Source: an uncultured Coriobacteriales bacterium (lineage in GTDB: Bacteria > Actinomycetota > Coriobacteriia > Coriobacteriales > QAMH01). Taken from it: a stretch of 64,000 nt of DNA. The notes under the pieces were generated by a model that did no database searches, was not told the DNA's origin, and saw only the letters and a list, made by a program, of their open reading frames with translations. Each line of letters begins with the position of its first letter. The first letter of the stretch is position 1. Position numbers and translations under genes: made by a program. Below are positions 17,887 through 26,887 of the stretch, piece after piece. The stretch spans positions 178,943 to 242,942 of the forward strand of contig CAKUES010000001.1 in the NCBI GenBank assembly GCA_934646835.1, in the 5' to 3' direction.

Positions 17887-18228
17887 TCAGCGATCATCGC
17901 CGCCGGGGTCACGCTGCGATCCGGCAGCAAGCTCCCGTGCAGCTTCGTCCGCCAGCCTATCGCGACGGGCGTTGATGAAGTAGAACACGACGCAGGTGCC
18001 CACCATGCAGATGTTCAGGCAATAGAAGAACAAGGTATACGACAACGTGTCGTCCACAAGCTTCGCGATGATGCCGAAGATGTAGCCGATAAAGCAAACC
18101 AGCAAGAACCAGAGGCTGACGCCCTTCGATGTCTTGCCACGAACAGCCTTGACGATGTTCATAGGCCACGAGATGCCAAAGCAGATCAAGAAGAGCATCT
18201 CGAAGAAGCGCGTGTCGAACAGTTCCAT
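17887..18228 (-). CDS. PQ-loop (SemiSWEET-like) membrane protein
   Basis: The 113-residue protein has three predicted transmembrane helices and a PQ-loop-like segment, FGISWPMNIVKAVRGKTSKG, where the usual Pro-Gln is Pro-Met. That is the layout of bacterial SemiSWEET half-transporters, which dimerise to move small sugars. A charged C-terminal tail of about 25 residues is longer than usual. GGAGGAGAA precedes the ATG. It lies downstream of the trigger-factor-like gene on the same strand, and both diverge from the molybdoenzyme. Its cargo cannot be told from sequence. Confidence 0.78.
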   Translation of the reverse strand: MELFDTRFFEMLFLICFGISWPMNIVKAVRGKTSKGVSLWFLLVCFIGYIFGIIAKLVDDTLSYTLFFYCLNICMVGTCVVFYFINARRDRLADEAARELAAGSQRDPGGDDR

Positions 18229-18314
18229 TTCTCCTCCTCTGTATATGCAAGTCCGGAGTTGCGCCGCGTGCGGCCGACTCCAGCCCCACCCCCTCTTAAA
18301 GCGCGAAAGCTGCG

Positions 18315-18866
18315 CTACTCGACGATTGCCGTAGCGGCAAGATGCTTGTTAGCCGCAAAGCGCATAACGGCGATGCTCAGTGCCTCGAGCTGCGCCGGAT
18401 CTTGGCCGAGTTCCTCAAGCAGCTCCTTCTCATGACCGGGTGCCATGCTCTCGATCATCTCCATGACGTCTTCTTCGCTCGGCTCGATGCCGTGATGGCG
18501 AGCCCACGCATCGAGGGCAAGACCCTGGTTGACCATGTCGCTCGCCTGCAAAGCCGTCATACGCTCGTACTGTTCGAGAGCGATCTTCTGGTCGGCGAGC
18601 ATTGCGGAAAGAGTCGTTCCCTGTGCCTCGGCCTGCGCTTGAGCCTGACTGCGGATACCCAGTGCGGCTTGTTCGTAGATCGCGGGGTCGATGTCACCGC
18701 AAACGCGCTTTGCAAGCTCCATCGCCGCCACCGCGCGCTTGTAGCCCTCGAGCTGCTCCGCCTCTGCGCTTGGCGCATCAGCCAGGCTTATCTTGACGGG
18801 CTCGTAGGAACTAAGGGATGCATTGGGAATGTTGGCTTGAACCTGAGCGCTGTTCTTTGTTTCCAT
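18315..18866 (-). CDS. small protein resembling a trigger-factor C-terminal domain
   Basis: This 183-residue, helix-rich acidic protein has no signal peptide. The second half (ADQKIALEQYERMTALQASD, then GIEPSEEDVMEMIESM) resembles the peptide-binding C-terminal domain of trigger factor; the ribosome-binding and isomerase domains are absent. The similarity is by pattern only and could reflect a general coiled helical fold. It starts 285 bases from the divergent molybdoenzyme. A dedicated folding or cofactor-insertion chaperone for that enzyme is an attractive but unproven idea. Confidence 0.55.
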   Translation of the reverse strand: METKNSAQVQANIPNASLSSYEPVKISLADAPSAEAEQLEGYKRAVAAMELAKRVCGDIDPAIYEQAALGIRSQAQAQAEAQGTTLSAMLADQKIALEQYERMTALQASDMVNQGLALDAWARHHGIEPSEEDVMEMIESMAPGHEKELLEELGQDPAQLEALSIAVMRFAANKHLAATAIVE

Positions 18867-19150
18867 GATCGATTCCTCTCTTCAATGAGACAAAGCCAAG
18901 ACTGGCATTGCTTTCCTCCGCCTTTACTGTATGCGCTCAGAGAGACCGATAGGATTCTCAAACAGGCGTCTACTCATCGTCCTTTCTCATCTTTTCATCT
19001 ACTCTTCATCCATTTCTCAACCTATAGCAACCCGAATTTCAACTCTTAGGCGGATTTCATAAACTGCCGACACTCTCAATATGTGGAGCGTCGCTGAGCT
19101 GGGGAGGGCCCCGGCATTGTGAAGAGAAACCTAAGAGAGAGGAACTCACA
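18867..19150. promoter_or_regulatory. divergent promoter region of the molybdoenzyme locus
   Basis: The 284-base gap between the trigger-factor-like and molybdoenzyme genes is pyrimidine-rich on the plus strand, with repeated TCTCATC/TTCATC-like blocks near 18985-19020. It carries no intergenic hairpin family. No clear -35/-10 was found. The AGAGAGGAAC ribosome site of the molybdoenzyme lies at its end. Confidence 0.4.
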
Positions 19151-21814
19151 ATGAGCGAAAAGGTTTCCATGTTGGGCGTCCCCAACAACACGGTCGATGA
19201 GAACGGCATCCGCTGGCGCAGAACCCGTTGCTTCATGTGCCACATGAACTGCGGTGTCTGGTGCGGTGTCGACACCAAGACCGGCCGCCTGGTAGAGATG
19301 CGCCCCAACGAAGAGGAGGGTTCCGTTCTCTGCAACCGCCTCGGCAACAAGGGCGAGAAGGCAATCAAGTTCCACTACCATCCCAAGCGCATCAACCACT
19401 GCATGAAACGCGTTGGCGAGAAGGGCGAGGACAAGTGGGAGGAGATCTCCTGGGAGCAGGCGATCAACGAGATTTCCACCAAGCTCATGGCACTCAAGGA
19501 GAAGTACGGCGCCAAGACCCTGTTCTCCTCCGAGGGCACGTACCGCTCCGACCACCTGTGGGCACGTACGCGCTTCTTCAATCTCTTCGGCAACCCCGGC
19601 AACGTCGTTGATCCCGGCACTATCTGCTGGTGCTGGAACTACTCCCTGAACATGGCCATGGTCGGCTGGCCCGTCGAGGCGATCATGCCCGTCTCCGCCT
19701 CCTACACCGGCACGATCGTCAACTGGGGCAAGCGCTGGTCTGAGGCCTACGCTCCCGAGGGTCCGCTGTGGCGCACCATGCGCGGCCGCATCGAGGTCAA
19801 CCAGGACAACCCCGCCCAGTACATCAACATCGACACCACCTGCATCGACGGCTCCGCAACTGCAGACATCTGGCTGCAGCCCTACCCCGGCACTGACTGC
19901 GCAATCTCCTTCGCATGGCTCAACGTCATCTTCGAGGAGAAGCTGTGGGATGACGAGTTCGTTCGCTACTGGTCCAACGCTCCCTTCCTGGTCCGCAAGG
20001 ACACCGGCAAGCTCGTGCGCCTCGACGAGTTCAACGGCGGCAAGCATGAGGACTTCCTTGCAATCAACGAGATCAGCGGCCAGCCTGTGACCTGGTGCTC
20101 TGACGAGAACCGCTACTACGAGGACTGCGAGGTCACCCCGGTCCTGCAGGGCACCTTCAAGATCAAGATGGCCGACGGCTCCGAGGTCGAGTGCTGGACT
20201 GCCTTCGACGCCATCGAGGACCGCTTCAAGGACTGGACGCCCGAGCGCGCCTCCAAGATCTCCAACGTCCCTGCTCGCAAGATTCGCGAGGCAGCACGCC
20301 TGTACGCAACCAACGGCCCTGCATTCATCGGCTGGGGCCTGGGCGGCGGCGACCAGCACGGCGTCAACGCATCCCAGTTTGGCATTGCCAAGACCATGGC
20401 ACGCATCCTCACCGGCAACATCGACAACCCCGGCGGCGAGTATGTCGGCCAGCCGGCTGACCCGGACGACAAGGAGAAGCTGTTCCCCGTCCGCGACTCC
20501 GAGCTCGAGCTCGCAGACGTCCTCACCCCCGAGATCCAGAAGGACTACATCGGCAACGAGCAGTTCCGCGTCATGTCCTGGCCCGGCTTCAAGGCAATCG
20601 ACAAGTGCTACCGCAAGATGTTCGGCCTGAACCGCCCGATGATGCACCAGATGCTGTGCAGCCCGTCCCTGATGTGGAAGGCAATCCTGGAGAAGGACCC
20701 CTACCCCGTCACCGCCTGCATCTGCTGGTCCTCCAACCCGCTCGCATGGGCACCGAACACCAAGCGCGTCTACAAGGCCCTCAAGGCCCTCGAGCTCCTC
20801 GTCGTCGTCGACTACTGGAAGACCCCGACTGCAGCCCTCGCCGACTACATCATCCCCGCAGCCGACTGGATGGAGCGCCCCTGCTGCACCACCTCTGAGG
20901 ACTCCAACGACTTCATCGTCACCGGCGATCGCGGCGTCGAACCCCTCTACGACCGCCACATGGACTTTGACTTCTTCAAGGCACTCGGCATCGCATGCGG
21001 CCAGGAGGAGTACTGGCCCTGGGAGACCTACGAGGACCTCATCGAATACCGTCTCGAGCGCGTCCCCGAGATGGATCGCGAGAAGGCAACCAACCTGGGC
21101 AACTTCTTCCCCTACGGCACGGACTTCTACAAGTACGCAAAGCCCCTTGCCAACGGCCAGCTGCGCGGTTTCGCGACTCCTTCCCGCAAGGCGGAAATCT
21201 TCTCCTCCGTCCTCGAGGAGCTCGGCTACGATCCCATCCCCGTCTACACCGAGCCCGAGACTCCGCTGGGCAACCCCGAACTGGCCAAGGAGTACCCGCT
21301 GCGCCTCACCACGTCCGGCCGTATCTCCCCGCTGTACCACTCCGAGATGCGCACCCCGGGCCATGGCACCCGCTCCGTCGTCCCCTACCCGATGACCTGG
21401 ATGCACATCAACGATGCCCGCAAGCTGCACATCCGCGAGGGAGACTGGATCTGGATCGAAACCCGCATGGGCCGTATCCGCCAGCGTGCACACGTCGGTT
21501 GGGACGTCCCCGAGGGCATGGTCCAGGTTCCCCATGGCTGGTGGTTCCCCGAGCTTCCCGCTGAGGAGCCCTGGAGCCAGGGTGTGTTCGAGAGCTGCGC
21601 AAACGTCCTCGTCGACGACGACCCCGAGCTCGCCGACAAGATGACTGCGACATGGAACGCACGCGGTCTGCTGTGCAAGGTCTACCCCTGCATCGACCCG
21701 ACCGATCAGTCCGACGAGAACGTGCCCATCGAGCACTACGACAACCCCGATGTCGAGACCGTCTGGGATCGCGCCTACAAGGAGATCGGTTGCTGGGAGC
21801 TCAACGGCAAATAA
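19151..21814 (+). CDS. molybdopterin (bis-MGD) oxidoreductase, acetylene hydratase/dehydroxylase-like
   Basis: The 887-residue protein is a DMSO-reductase-superfamily catalytic subunit. An N-terminal [4Fe-4S] site is formed by Cys27, Cys30, Cys34 and Cys61. The metal ligand is probably Cys159 or Cys161 in TICWCWN. The C-terminal block DWIWIETRMGRIR, then PEGMVQVPHGWW, resembles acetylene hydratase and transhydroxylase-type enzymes. No Tat signal is present, so it should work in the cytoplasm. The next gene supplies a 2[4Fe-4S] ferredoxin and then a MalT-like regulator, the layout of inducible catechol-dehydroxylase-type loci in Eggerthellaceae. Codon use is strongly biased, hinting at high expression. 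The substrate (aromatic hydroxyl, alkyne or other) is unknown. Confidence 0.88.
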   Translation: MSEKVSMLGVPNNTVDENGIRWRRTRCFMCHMNCGVWCGVDTKTGRLVEMRPNEEEGSVLCNRLGNKGEKAIKFHYHPKRINHCMKRVGEKGEDKWEEISWEQAINEISTKLMALKEKYGAKTLFSSEGTYRSDHLWARTRFFNLFGNPGNVVDPGTICWCWNYSLNMAMVGWPVEAIMPVSASYTGTIVNWGKRWSEAYAPEGPLWRTMRGRIEVNQDNPAQYINIDTTCIDGSATADIWLQPYPGTDCAISFAWLNVIFEEKLWDDEFVRYWSNAPFLVRKDTGKLVRLDEFNGGKHEDFLAINEISGQPVTWCSDENRYYEDCEVTPVLQGTFKIKMADGSEVECWTAFDAIEDRFKDWTPERASKISNVPARKIREAARLYATNGPAFIGWGLGGGDQHGVNASQFGIAKTMARILTGNIDNPGGEYVGQPADPDDKEKLFPVRDSELELADVLTPEIQKDYIGNEQFRVMSWPGFKAIDKCYRKMFGLNRPMMHQMLCSPSLMWKAILEKDPYPVTACICWSSNPLAWAPNTKRVYKALKALELLVVVDYWKTPTAALADYIIPAADWMERPCCTTSEDSNDFIVTGDRGVEPLYDRHMDFDFFKALGIACGQEEYWPWETYEDLIEYRLERVPEMDREKATNLGNFFPYGTDFYKYAKPLANGQLRGFATPSRKAEIFSSVLEELGYDPIPVYTEPETPLGNPELAKEYPLRLTTSGRISPLYHSEMRTPGHGTRSVVPYPMTWMHINDARKLHIREGDWIWIETRMGRIRQRAHVGWDVPEGMVQVPHGWWFPELPAEEPWSQGVFESCANVLVDDDPELADKMTATWNARGLLCKVYPCIDPTDQSDENVPIEHYDNPDVETVWDRAYKEIGCWELNGK

Positions 21815-21885
21815 GATCGACTTATTGAGATTGTTGTCCTTATCCACTCTCCTTTCCTAGATAAGGCGGCAGAAATCCAGCAAGC

Positions 21886-21913
21886 AGGAGGGGCAGTTGC
21901 AGCTGCCCCTCCT
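21886..21913 (+). terminator. hairpin between molybdoenzyme and ferredoxin
   Basis: AGGAGGGGCAG pairs perfectly with CTGCCCCTCCT over TTGCAG. There is no long U-tract (CTTCTG follows), so it may be a partial terminator or an mRNA-stabilising stem that sets different levels of the two subunits. Confidence 0.6.
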
Positions 21914-21958
21914 CTTCTGCGTTTCAAGCTCTTCTCGACTAGCACAGATGGAGGCACC

Positions 21959-22204
21959 ATGGTCTATGGCCCACCGGCGGGCTTTGTGAGAAACAAGCCC
22001 TCCGTTTTCATCGACAGGGACTACTGCACCGGCTGCATGAAGTGCGTGCGCCTTTGCCCGCAAAAGCACGTGCTCGAACCTGCCCGCGACGAGCGCGGCC
22101 CCTACTCGCACGTCACTGACCACATGCTTTGCGCTGGATGCGGGCTATGTCTGCACAACTGCCCCACCCATGCCGTCCGAATCAAGCTGACGTTGCGAGA
22201 GTAA
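21959..22204 (+). CDS. 2[4Fe-4S] ferredoxin-type electron transfer protein
   Basis: This 81-residue protein has two full cluster motifs: CTGCMKCVRLCP and CAGCGLCLHNCP, each CxxCxxCxxxCP. It has no signal peptide or membrane helix, so it is cytosolic, matching the Tat-less molybdoenzyme upstream, for which it is the likely electron carrier. ATG 21959 has GGAGG five bases upstream. It is smaller than DmsB-type subunits, which carry four clusters. A free ferredoxin donor rather than a tight subunit is possible. Confidence 0.9.
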   Translation: MVYGPPAGFVRNKPSVFIDRDYCTGCMKCVRLCPQKHVLEPARDERGPYSHVTDHMLCAGCGLCLHNCPTHAVRIKLTLRE

Positions 22205-22236
22205 CTTCTCAAGAAGCTTGAAAACAAGACTAGAAT

Positions 22237-22250
22237 CGAACATGTGTTCG
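22237..22250. promoter_or_regulatory. palindrome CGAACATGTGTTCG upstream of the LuxR-type gene
   Basis: A perfect 14-base palindrome lies between TAGAAT and TATGAT in the 188-base leader of the MalT-like regulator. Its dyad symmetry suits a dimeric LuxR-type DNA-binding domain, so autoregulation is plausible. Confidence 0.4.
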
Positions 22251-22392
22251 TGTTATGATTCGCATCAAAACTGCGCTGGCGCCATGACAAATCTGTCAAC
22301 CACAGATAGGTCAACCTGCCGAGCATTGGCGCAGCACAACCGGCAGCAAGCCGTCAGGTCAGCACAAAGGGACTTCCACACAAGGAGGGGCA

Positions 22393-25062
22393 ATGGAGAG
22401 CAATGCAGGTCAGCCCACAGCAAACAACATCCCCATTGTTGCCAAATCCATGCCACCGGCACAGCGTCTCTGGGGCAAGCCAAGAGAGCGCGTCATGCGC
22501 CTGCTTGACCGCTCTCGACGTCAACGATTCACCTTCCTCAACGCTCCTGCAGGCTACGGCAAGACAACCGCTCTCACAGACTGGTTCTACGACCTCACAA
22601 ATGCTGGGGAGAAAGCAGTATGGTTCTCCATCGACCGCCGCGATCGTGACTCGAAGTGCTTCTGGCTCAACTTCCACTATGCAATCTACACAGCCCTGGG
22701 CCTCGATTTCGAGAAAAATCTCGGTGAAGCCCAGTCCATGGCAAAAAACGAAGCCATCCTCACGATGGCCAACGAGATGAGCCTCGGTGCACGCAAGTGC
22801 GGCGACTTGTTCATCGTTATAGAGGGGCTTGACGTCATCTACGGCTTCGAGACGCTCGAAGAACTCCTGACGCTCATGCTGGCACTCTCCGGAAACGTCC
22901 ATATCATCCTGTCATCACGCGCTGCCTTTACCAAGCACAGCTTCCCCGGCTTCACCATCCCAGACGTCTCGCTCAACATCGACTACAGCATGCTTGCGCT
23001 CACAAAACAAGAGATGCTCGAATACCTTCTTGACGCCGGAGTCGAGCAAGTAGACGAGTCGGACCTGGACCTTCTCAACGACAAAACGCAAGGCTGGTCA
23101 GCCGGCGTGGCCATCGTCATGGACAGCGTCGATGCGGGAGTGTCGTTCAAGGAGGCTGTCGCCAGTTTGTCGGGCACTGATCCCCGCCTTAACGAGTTCT
23201 TCGAGTTCGAAGTCTTCTCCGGCTTGTCCCAAGAAGAAAAGGATTTTCTCCTCAAAACGTCATCGCTTGGCATGATCTCTACTAGGATCGCTGGCTACAC
23301 GCTTGGGGATGTCGATGTTGACAGCGCAATCAGCGGTCTGTGCAGGCGCAACGCGTTCTTCCTCCCCATCGACGCACATTCAGGCGAATACGAGCTCCAT
23401 CCCCTGTTCTCACAGTGGGTCATGAAGAAAGCCCAGACCCTCTCCTCGCACGAGCAGCGCCTGCTCAACGCCCGCGCCTCGCGTTGGTGCCTCAGGAACG
23501 GACTGCCAACCGCTGCCGCCAAGCACAAGATTCTCGCAAGCGAGCGCGAGGATATCTTCAATCTCGTACGCGTTGCCTACCCGGATATGACAACGGCAGA
23601 GCTCATGGGCATCACGATGTTTCGCCGCAACCTGGAGATAAAAGAACTCAGCCCTTGTTTCTACCTGCTAGCGGCATGGGCCTATGCCTACAGCGCGCAA
23701 CTCGACGAGCTCGACTTCTGGCTCAAACCCCTGCACGAGCTTCCTGACGAGCTCATCGACGAGAGACTGCGCTTGTCGCTCGAGGTCATCGAGGTCAAAG
23801 AACTCTGCCTCGCCAGCAAGTTCGACGCTGGCATCGAGAAAGCCCACCAAGTGGAAAGCCGCATTGCAGGCAAAGACTTTGTCCCGCTCAAGGTCATACT
23901 CACCAATTGTTATTCGGAGGCCCTCGACCAGCAAGGCAAGATTCAGGAAGGTCTTGAGCGCCATCTGGAATTCGCCTCGTTGACAAGCGATGGGTCGTTC
24001 CCCTTTCTCTCATCGATTAACGGCTACTCAATGGCGTTCTCATACTTCGAGCAAGGAAACCTCAAACACGCCACGCAGATGTGCCGTCAAATCCAAACGA
24101 GCTATGCACCGGACTACGTGACCTGCGGTGCCGCATGCTCCCTCGAGGTCTTGATCGATGTTTTGAGCAACAACAACATAGAGCGCGAGCAGCGCCTCGA
24201 GAGGGCGATCTCGCTCATTTCCAGGCGCAGCAACGCCGATATGTTCCTGGATTGGTGCACTGCCCGTGCCTGGACCTATGTCTCGGCAGGAGATACAGAC
24301 AAAGCCGATGCCATCCTCAGGGAGAGCATGAGCTTGGTCAAGATGTCGTTGAGCTTCATTCCCCGCATGGCTGCTGTGCAGCCTTTCCAAAACCACGCGA
24401 TGCTCATGCTGCTCGAAGGGCGCGTGCAAGAGGCACTCGCCTCGTATAGGGAGTTCGACATGCTGGGTCTTGCGATGACAGCGCAATCCCGTCTCGTACG
24501 CGAGTTCGTGGAGCTTTCCATCGTCGACGAGGAAGAAAGGGAGGAACGCCTGCTCGCCCTGCTCAAAACCGCAGACGGCTATGGGTGCAACCTCATTGCG
24601 CAGCTTCTCATGTTGGAGGTCGCCCTTATCTACTTCGAGCGTGGACAACGCACGTGTGCGGTACGAGAGATCGACCTATGCATCAGCCGCGCACAGGAGA
24701 ACGACATCGTCACTATATTTGGCTGGAAAGCCCATCAGGTGCGCTCTCTTCTGATGGTCTATCTCACCACGGCCAAGCCAAGCTACAAAAATCGCCACTT
24801 CGCACAGTCGTTGCTTAGGCAAGATTTCATGCAACTGGAAGAGGGCGAGGAAGACCAGCTAGGCCAAGCCGTGGAGCTTACAAGCAAAGAACTCGAAGTA
24901 ATCAAGCTCGCGCTCTCTGGCATGGATCGCAAGGAGATTTCCCAGGAGCTCTGTATAAGCGAGAGCACCGTGAAGTCGCATCTCTCGCACATGTACCGCA
25001 AGTTCGGCGTGAAACGCTACAGCGAGCTTTTAGCACTTGCAGCGGAGCTTGGCATCTCCTAA
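22393..25062 (+). CDS. MalT-like LuxR-family transcriptional regulator (STAND ATPase)
   Basis: The 889-residue protein is a large ATP-dependent activator. A P-loop APAGYGKTT (51-59) with a Walker B-like LFIVIEGLD starts the NACHT/STAND module; a long helical repeat region follows as a ligand sensor; and a LuxR helix-turn-helix (LTSKELEVIKLALSG, then SESTVKSHLSHMYRKF) ends the protein. AAGGAGGGGCA precedes the ATG. It follows the molybdoenzyme and ferredoxin genes on the same strand and is the obvious candidate for their substrate-dependent induction, although it could act elsewhere. Membrane helices, common in other LuxR proteins of this bacterial group, are absent. Confidence 0.92.
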   Translation: MESNAGQPTANNIPIVAKSMPPAQRLWGKPRERVMRLLDRSRRQRFTFLNAPAGYGKTTALTDWFYDLTNAGEKAVWFSIDRRDRDSKCFWLNFHYAIYTALGLDFEKNLGEAQSMAKNEAILTMANEMSLGARKCGDLFIVIEGLDVIYGFETLEELLTLMLALSGNVHIILSSRAAFTKHSFPGFTIPDVSLNIDYSMLALTKQEMLEYLLDAGVEQVDESDLDLLNDKTQGWSAGVAIVMDSVDAGVSFKEAVASLSGTDPRLNEFFEFEVFSGLSQEEKDFLLKTSSLGMISTRIAGYTLGDVDVDSAISGLCRRNAFFLPIDAHSGEYELHPLFSQWVMKKAQTLSSHEQRLLNARASRWCLRNGLPTAAAKHKILASEREDIFNLVRVAYPDMTTAELMGITMFRRNLEIKELSPCFYLLAAWAYAYSAQLDELDFWLKPLHELPDELIDERLRLSLEVIEVKELCLASKFDAGIEKAHQVESRIAGKDFVPLKVILTNCYSEALDQQGKIQEGLERHLEFASLTSDGSFPFLSSINGYSMAFSYFEQGNLKHATQMCRQIQTSYAPDYVTCGAACSLEVLIDVLSNNNIEREQRLERAISLISRRSNADMFLDWCTARAWTYVSAGDTDKADAILRESMSLVKMSLSFIPRMAAVQPFQNHAMLMLLEGRVQEALASYREFDMLGLAMTAQSRLVREFVELSIVDEEEREERLLALLKTADGYGCNLIAQLLMLEVALIYFERGQRTCAVREIDLCISRAQENDIVTIFGWKAHQVRSLLMVYLTTAKPSYKNRHFAQSLLRQDFMQLEEGEEDQLGQAVELTSKELEVIKLALSGMDRKEISQELCISESTVKSHLSHMYRKFGVKRYSELLALAAELGIS

Positions 25063-25156
25063 AGGCAGGCCAAGCATAGGCAGAGTGCTCCGTCCTTGTG
25101 GCGCACGTATAGATTCGCATCAACATCGTCGACAGGAGCCAAGGCCCAATGGCGAT

Positions 25157-25720
25157 TTAGAGAGCAGTGCCCTTCGTCGGGCGAAACAGCTTCGAGGTGT
25201 CCACACCCTCGTGCTCAAGCAGCCATAGCTTCTTGTCGAGGCCGCCGGCGTAGCCGGTGAGACTCCCGTTTGCACCTACCACTCGATGACAAGGGATGAT
25301 GATGCTGATCGGGTTGTGACCCACCGCGCCACCCACCGCCAGACTGGCCATGCTTTTCTTTCCCAGCCTTGCCGCTGCCTCGCAGGCGATGTCACCGTAA
25401 GTCGTCACTTCGCCATAGGGAATCTCCTTCAGGATTTCCCAGACAACCTGACGGAAAGAGCTGCCGATTGGGGCAAGAGGAAGCTCGTCCAAGCTGGGCT
25501 TGCGGCCCGCGAAATAGGCGTCGAGCCAGAGTGCAGCGGCTTCGAGAACTGGGTCACTTTCTGCGGCGACCGGGGTCATCTCGCCCGGGATGGTGCCACC
25601 AAAGTACTTCTGCCCCTCCGTCCACAAACCGCACAGCGATGCGCCGTCGCTGCAGATTGTGATGTTGCCGATCGGTGAGCCGAGCTCTGCCGAAAGATAT
25701 GCGCGCCCAAGTTCTGCCAC
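25157..25720 (-). CDS. ogt: methylated-DNA--protein-cysteine S-methyltransferase
   Basis: A 187-residue suicide repair protein that takes O6-methyl groups from guanine. The acceptor motif is IIIPCHRVVGANGSLTGYAG, and the helix-turn-helix entry FRQVVWEILKEIPYGEVTTYG is intact. The start is GTG at 25720 with GAGG five bases upstream. It is convergent with the regulator gene and stands alone. Confidence 0.94.
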   Translation of the reverse strand: MAELGRAYLSAELGSPIGNITICSDGASLCGLWTEGQKYFGGTIPGEMTPVAAESDPVLEAAALWLDAYFAGRKPSLDELPLAPIGSSFRQVVWEILKEIPYGEVTTYGDIACEAAARLGKKSMASLAVGGAVGHNPISIIIPCHRVVGANGSLTGYAGGLDKKLWLLEHEGVDTSKLFRPTKGTAL

Positions 25721-25808
25721 AGTGCCTCACTCGTCCTTTCCATCGGTCCCATGATAGCGCCCGTCGTCTTCTGCAGGGGCCGTCGTAACGTGCCGGCACG
25801 GCCATCAC

Positions 25809-25930
25809 TGGGCAGTTGTGCGACATATTCTGCCAATTTTCGAGCCGTTGTGCGGTAAGTCGAGTGCTGCAGGACTCGACTTACCGCACAACAGCGCGTT
25901 TCAAGCGAACTTTTGTCGCACAACCGGGCA
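25809..25930. repeat. nested hairpin repeat, TTGTGCGACA family, copy 3
   Basis: Outer half-sites are TTGTGCGACA and TGTCGCACAAC. The inner stem is longer than in other copies (GTGCGGTAAGTCGAG pairing with CTCGACTTACCGCAC) around the loop TGCTGCAGGA. Compared with copies 1 and 2 the inner stem differs on both sides in a compensating way. Confidence 0.88.
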
Positions 25931-26047
25931 TCCGATGTGCACCAATGATAAGTTCCGCCTGAAAAATGTGATTCGCAACACTTTTAAGGCGGAGTTTTTG
26001 TTGAAATTCACAGAAATCAGGACGTAAAATCAATTCGACCTAATACG

Positions 26048-26542
26048 CGCGATGGATGGCTTTCGCAGGTGGGCCTTATTCACCGCGTTTCGCGTGTAAG
26101 CAAGCCCTCAATGCCTCTTTCTGCATATGACGATCGCAAAGCATTCAAGGTGTTTTTACTTGACGTAGGCCTTCTTGGCGCCATGAGCGGCTTGGATCCT
26201 TCCTCCGTCGTTAAGGGCAACGCTGTGTTTGCGGAGTTCAAAGGAGCACTTGCCGAACAACACATGTGCCAGCAGCTTGTTTCCGATTGTCGGCTTAAGC
26301 CGTACTATTGGTCAGCGGAGAACTCGTCTGGTGAGATTGATTTCCTCGCGCAAGATGCCGCTGGAACATATGCTATCGAAGTCAAGGCCGAGGAAAACTT
26401 GCGCGCCAAGAGCTTGCGCTCGTTTAAAAGCGACAATCCAGAGGTCAAGGCGCTGCGTTTTTCGCTTTCTGGATACCGGGAGCAAGATTGGATGCGCAAC
26501 ATTCCTCTCTATGTGATGGCCAACAAAGGCTTGTGGGGATAA
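26048..26542 (+). pseudogene. C-terminal remnant of an AAA ATPase with DUF4143
   Basis: The frame reads DGWLSQVGLIHRVSRVSKPS, then AYDDRKAFKVFLLDVGLLGA, and ends with a restriction-endonuclease-like part (EIDFLAQDAAGTYAIEVKAE). This is the DUF4143 end of the AAA/DUF4143 ATPase family. The roughly 250-residue AAA domain with its P-loop is missing and no ribosome site or good start is present (GTG at 26069 is internal), so the gene is truncated. The sequence that replaces it is AT-richer. Confidence 0.8.
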
Positions 26543-26569
26543 CAGCGGCAGCCGCAGATTGACGACGGC

Positions 26570-26660
26570 CTCATCCTCGCAGCACGCGTATGGATTCGCG
26601 TCAGCACCATCGAGCCGCGAGGACACGTAGGCGCCAGACGAAGTCGGCGCCATCAGGTTT
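26570..26660. repeat. composite repeat with GGCGCC/AGACGAAGTC hairpin, copy 2
   Basis: The same order of blocks as at 5715-5820: CGCAGCACGCGTATGGATTC, GTCAGCACCATCGAGCCG, ACACGTAG and the hairpin core at 26630-26651. It lies downstream of the DUF4143 remnant. Confidence 0.85.
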
Positions 26661-26695
26661 CAGCGCGCCGGCAAGCTCTCGGGGAGGCTCCGGAA

Positions 26696-26838
26696 TCAAA
26701 AAGCACGCAAAGTGTTAAGGGTTAAAGCGACCGACCAAGTAGACGGCAATTGATACTTGCAAAACCGCAGGTCACAGCGTTGCCAAATATCAGCCACTCG
26801 ACGTGTTGATCAAACCCTTAACACTTCGTGCACTTTTT
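26696..26838. repeat. long imperfect inverted repeat with conserved loop core
   Basis: Arms around AAGTGTTAAGGGTT (26710-26725) and AACCCTTAACACTT (26812-26825) continue imperfectly outward to CAAAAAG/CTTTTTG. The 85-base loop contains GCAAAACCGCAGGTCACAGC, nearly the same as GCAAAACCACAGGTCAGAGC in the loop of the unrelated-stem element at 60753-60949. Confidence 0.8.
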
Positions 26839-26887
26839 GAGCCAGAAGCCGCCTCCGCGCGCATCGAGGGCACCAAACACGCCCAAA

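Noticed and set aside
19076..21847. A 923-codon open frame on the minus strand opposite the molybdoenzyme
   Set aside because: It is a mirror of the strong GC-codon bias of the real gene; it has no recognisable domain, and the plus frame has complete cofactor motifs and a ribosome site. The same applies to long antisense frames at 2066-3655, 8312-10207, 36977-39250 and 56103-58853.
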